The notes under the pieces were generated by a model. The model saw nothing but the letters and a program-made list of their open reading frames with translations. It did no database searches and was not told where the DNA came from. Of a stretch of DNA of 6,480 nt, positions 5,307 to 6,480 are shown piece after piece. The stretch's first letter is position 1. Every line of letters starts with the position of its first letter. A program made the translations under genes and the position numbers. Source of the DNA: Candidatus Woesearchaeota archaeon. Its GTDB lineage: Archaea > Nanobdellota > Nanobdellia > Woesearchaeales > GW2011-AR4. Location: assembly GCA_018303645.1 (NCBI GenBank), contig JAGVXR010000076.1:1-6480 (forward strand), read 5' to 3'.

Positions 5307-6166
5307 TGGAGCCAAGAAAAAAACTTGATATACTGAAGGGAAGCTTTGAATCCGGAGTAATAGGCAAGGAAGAGTATGAAAAATGGAAGGAAAAGCTTGA
5401 GCCTGATGCCAAGGAATTTGACAGGAAAATTGAGGAAATAAGCAAGCCAAGCGAAGAAGAATCAAAGAAATCGTCGAATGCGAGTGAGCTCGAGTTAACT
5501 CGCTCACAATCGACTGATAAAGCTTTGATAATAGGCATAGTGGTTGTTGTCCTGCTTTTTGTCGCCGTATTTGCTTACAGCATCCTTAGCAAGCCAAAGC
5601 CCCAAACGCTTGAGGATATGCATGTGCTCAACCTTAAAGGAAAGCTCAAGCCTGAGCAGGGCTACATCTACAAGGGAGTTTACAGCTTTGTGACATTTGA
5701 CAGCCTGTGGTACACGCAGCTTACGTCTCCAAAAGGCACCAAGATATACAATCTGGCTTTGCGTTATTCCCCGAATGACTTAAAGGACATTGTAATAGAA
5801 GGCAGCCTTGATGAAAGTCTCTTCAATAACCTAGGCGAATTCTACGTCACTTTCAACCCGACAGGAAAAGAATTCTCTTATGTAGGTTTGGCTGTTGCTG
5901 ATTTCAATACTCATATGTCAAAGGTTTTTGAGAAAAAGCCGATTGCAGCCTGCGACAGGAACGAGACAGAGCCCTGCAAAACAAGGCCGATTGTGACTTG
6001 CGAAGACTCTGGCAAGCTGGTTCTTTACATAAAAGAATCTGAAAGATTTAGGGCTTACTATAACAGCAACTGCATTGTTGTGGAAGGCAGTGGCTTTGAT
6101 TTGGTCAAGGGGGTTGACAGGATTTTATACAACCTTTACAGCATAATGGAGCAGGAAGAAATTTAG
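5306..6166 (+). CDS. membrane protein of unknown function with SHOCT-like N-terminus and cysteine domain (paralog 2)
   Basis: The protein has 286 residues. Residues 5-32 (LDILKGSFESGVIGKEEYEK) resemble a SHOCT-type short helical domain. A charged, serine-rich linker (33-72) comes next, then one membrane helix (about 73-94, ALIIGIVVVVLLFVAVFAYS). The outer part (about 95-286) starts YIYKGVYSF and carries four cysteines: C216, C224, C232 and C256. C232 (PIVTCEDS), C256 (NSNCIVVE) and DRILY (271-275) align with the preceding protein, while C216 and C224 are unique to this one. The order, helix then outer domain, matches paralog 1, but a cytoplasmic segment has been added. No enzymatic motif is visible. 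A palindrome (5484-5507) lies in the linker-coding part. Two nucleotides separate its stop from the methyltransferase start. Function is unknown; an envelope role is only inferred. Confidence 0.88.
   Translation: MEPRKKLDILKGSFESGVIGKEEYEKWKEKLEPDAKEFDRKIEEISKPSEEESKKSSNASELELTRSQSTDKALIIGIVVVVLLFVAVFAYSILSKPKPQTLEDMHVLNLKGKLKPEQGYIYKGVYSFVTFDSLWYTQLTSPKGTKIYNLALRYSPNDLKDIVIEGSLDESLFNNLGEFYVTFNPTGKEFSYVGLAVADFNTHMSKVFEKKPIAACDRNETEPCKTRPIVTCEDSGKLVLYIKESERFRAYYNSNCIVVEGSGFDLVKGVDRILYNLYSIMEQEEI
5484..5507. repeat. imperfect palindrome GTGAGC-(TC)-GAGTT / AACTC-GCTCAC inside the coding region
   Basis: Arms of 6+5 bp pair perfectly apart from a 2-nt bulge (TC, 5490-5491). The inner CGAGTTAACTCG (5491-5502) is a perfect 12-bp palindrome. 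It encodes part of a low-complexity linker (about residues 60-68), where an in-frame insertion would be tolerated. Confidence 0.7.
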
Positions 6167-6168
6167 AA

Positions 6169-6480
6169 ATGGAACACTATTTTTCAGAAAAGCAGGAATC
6201 GCCCTTAAGCCTGAAAAAAATAAGGCAGAAAATAAAAGGCGTTGATTTTGAGTTTTATACTGCATCCGGCGTATTTTCCAAGGAAAAAACAGACAAGGGC
6301 ACTCTGATTTTGGCGGAAAACATGGTTGTTGATAAAAAATATGATGTTCTTGACATAGGATGCGGCATTGGGATTCTTGGAATTGCAGCTGCCAAACTAT
6401 TTGATGCGAATATTGTTATGAGCGACATAAATGAAAGGGCTGTCATGCTGGCTAAAAAGAACATTAAATTAAACAATATT
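6169..6480 (+). CDS. class I SAM-dependent methyltransferase, RsmC/MJ0882-like (3' end beyond the window)
   Basis: The first 104 codons are present. The start MEHYFSEKQESP is followed by FYTASGVFSKEKTDKGTLIL (29-48), the lead-in typical of RsmC-like enzymes and the archaeal MJ0882 group. SAM motif I is VLDIGCGIGILGIAAAK (60-76), and the acidic motif II residue is D86 in VMSDIN. The catalytic NPP-type motif should lie beyond the window, so substrate class is not confirmed; RsmC relatives methylate guanine N2 in 16S rRNA. The ATG is 2 nt after the preceding stop, so it is probably co-transcribed with the two unknown membrane proteins. No functional link to them is evident, and simple genome compaction is the likelier reason. 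Confidence 0.9.
   Translation, partial: MEHYFSEKQESPLSLKKIRQKIKGVDFEFYTASGVFSKEKTDKGTLILAENMVVDKKYDVLDIGCGIGILGIAAAKLFDANIVMSDINERAVMLAKKNIKLNNI

Overview
The window reads as archaeal chromosome, most likely from an uncultivated small-genome (DPANN-type) archaeon. The evidence is AT-rich TTTAAATA/TTTTAAAA promoter boxes, GGTGA ribosome-binding sites, a COG1361-type surface protein encoded with an ABC exporter, and an MJ0882/RsmC-like methyltransferase. The lineage is an inference; no rRNA or other marker gene is present. Gene packing is very tight, with 4-bp and 1-bp overlaps and gaps of 2-9 nt.

Left side, minus strand (4539 down to 1): one operon. It encodes a PadR-family regulator, a MacB/LolD-type ABC ATPase, a signal-peptide protein with Ig-like repeats and a C-terminal membrane anchor (COG1361 type), and two paralogous MacB/FtsX-type permeases in tandem. 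Together these look like a PadR-controlled ABC export or mechanotransmission system in which the COG1361 protein is the exposed partner. The upstream permease (960-2109) is broken by a deletion plus frameshift. The break sits exactly at the edge of a 99-bp segment identical to the first 99 bp of the window, which lies in the second permease. The second permease runs off the window start. This coincidence suggests either recombination between the paralogs or a misassembly, so this part of the sequence should not be taken at face value.

Centre (4540-4682): a short divergent intergenic region packed with overlapping inverted repeats. It contains a perfect 8+4+8 palindrome and four copies of a CG-N4-CG core, next to a symmetric archaeal TATA box. 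It is the obvious candidate operator for the PadR protein.

Right side, plus strand (4683 to 6480): two tandem single-pass membrane proteins of unknown function. They share a divergent extracytoplasmic domain with two conserved cysteines and a D-R-[LI]-L-Y motif, so they are probably an ancient duplication. The second has an added N-terminal SHOCT-like helical segment and two extra cysteines. A class I SAM-dependent methyltransferase follows 2 nt later and is cut by the window end.

The most interesting items are the operator array, the pair of unrecognised cysteine-containing membrane proteins, and the repeat-edge break in the permease. No mobile elements, CRISPR arrays or RNA genes were seen.
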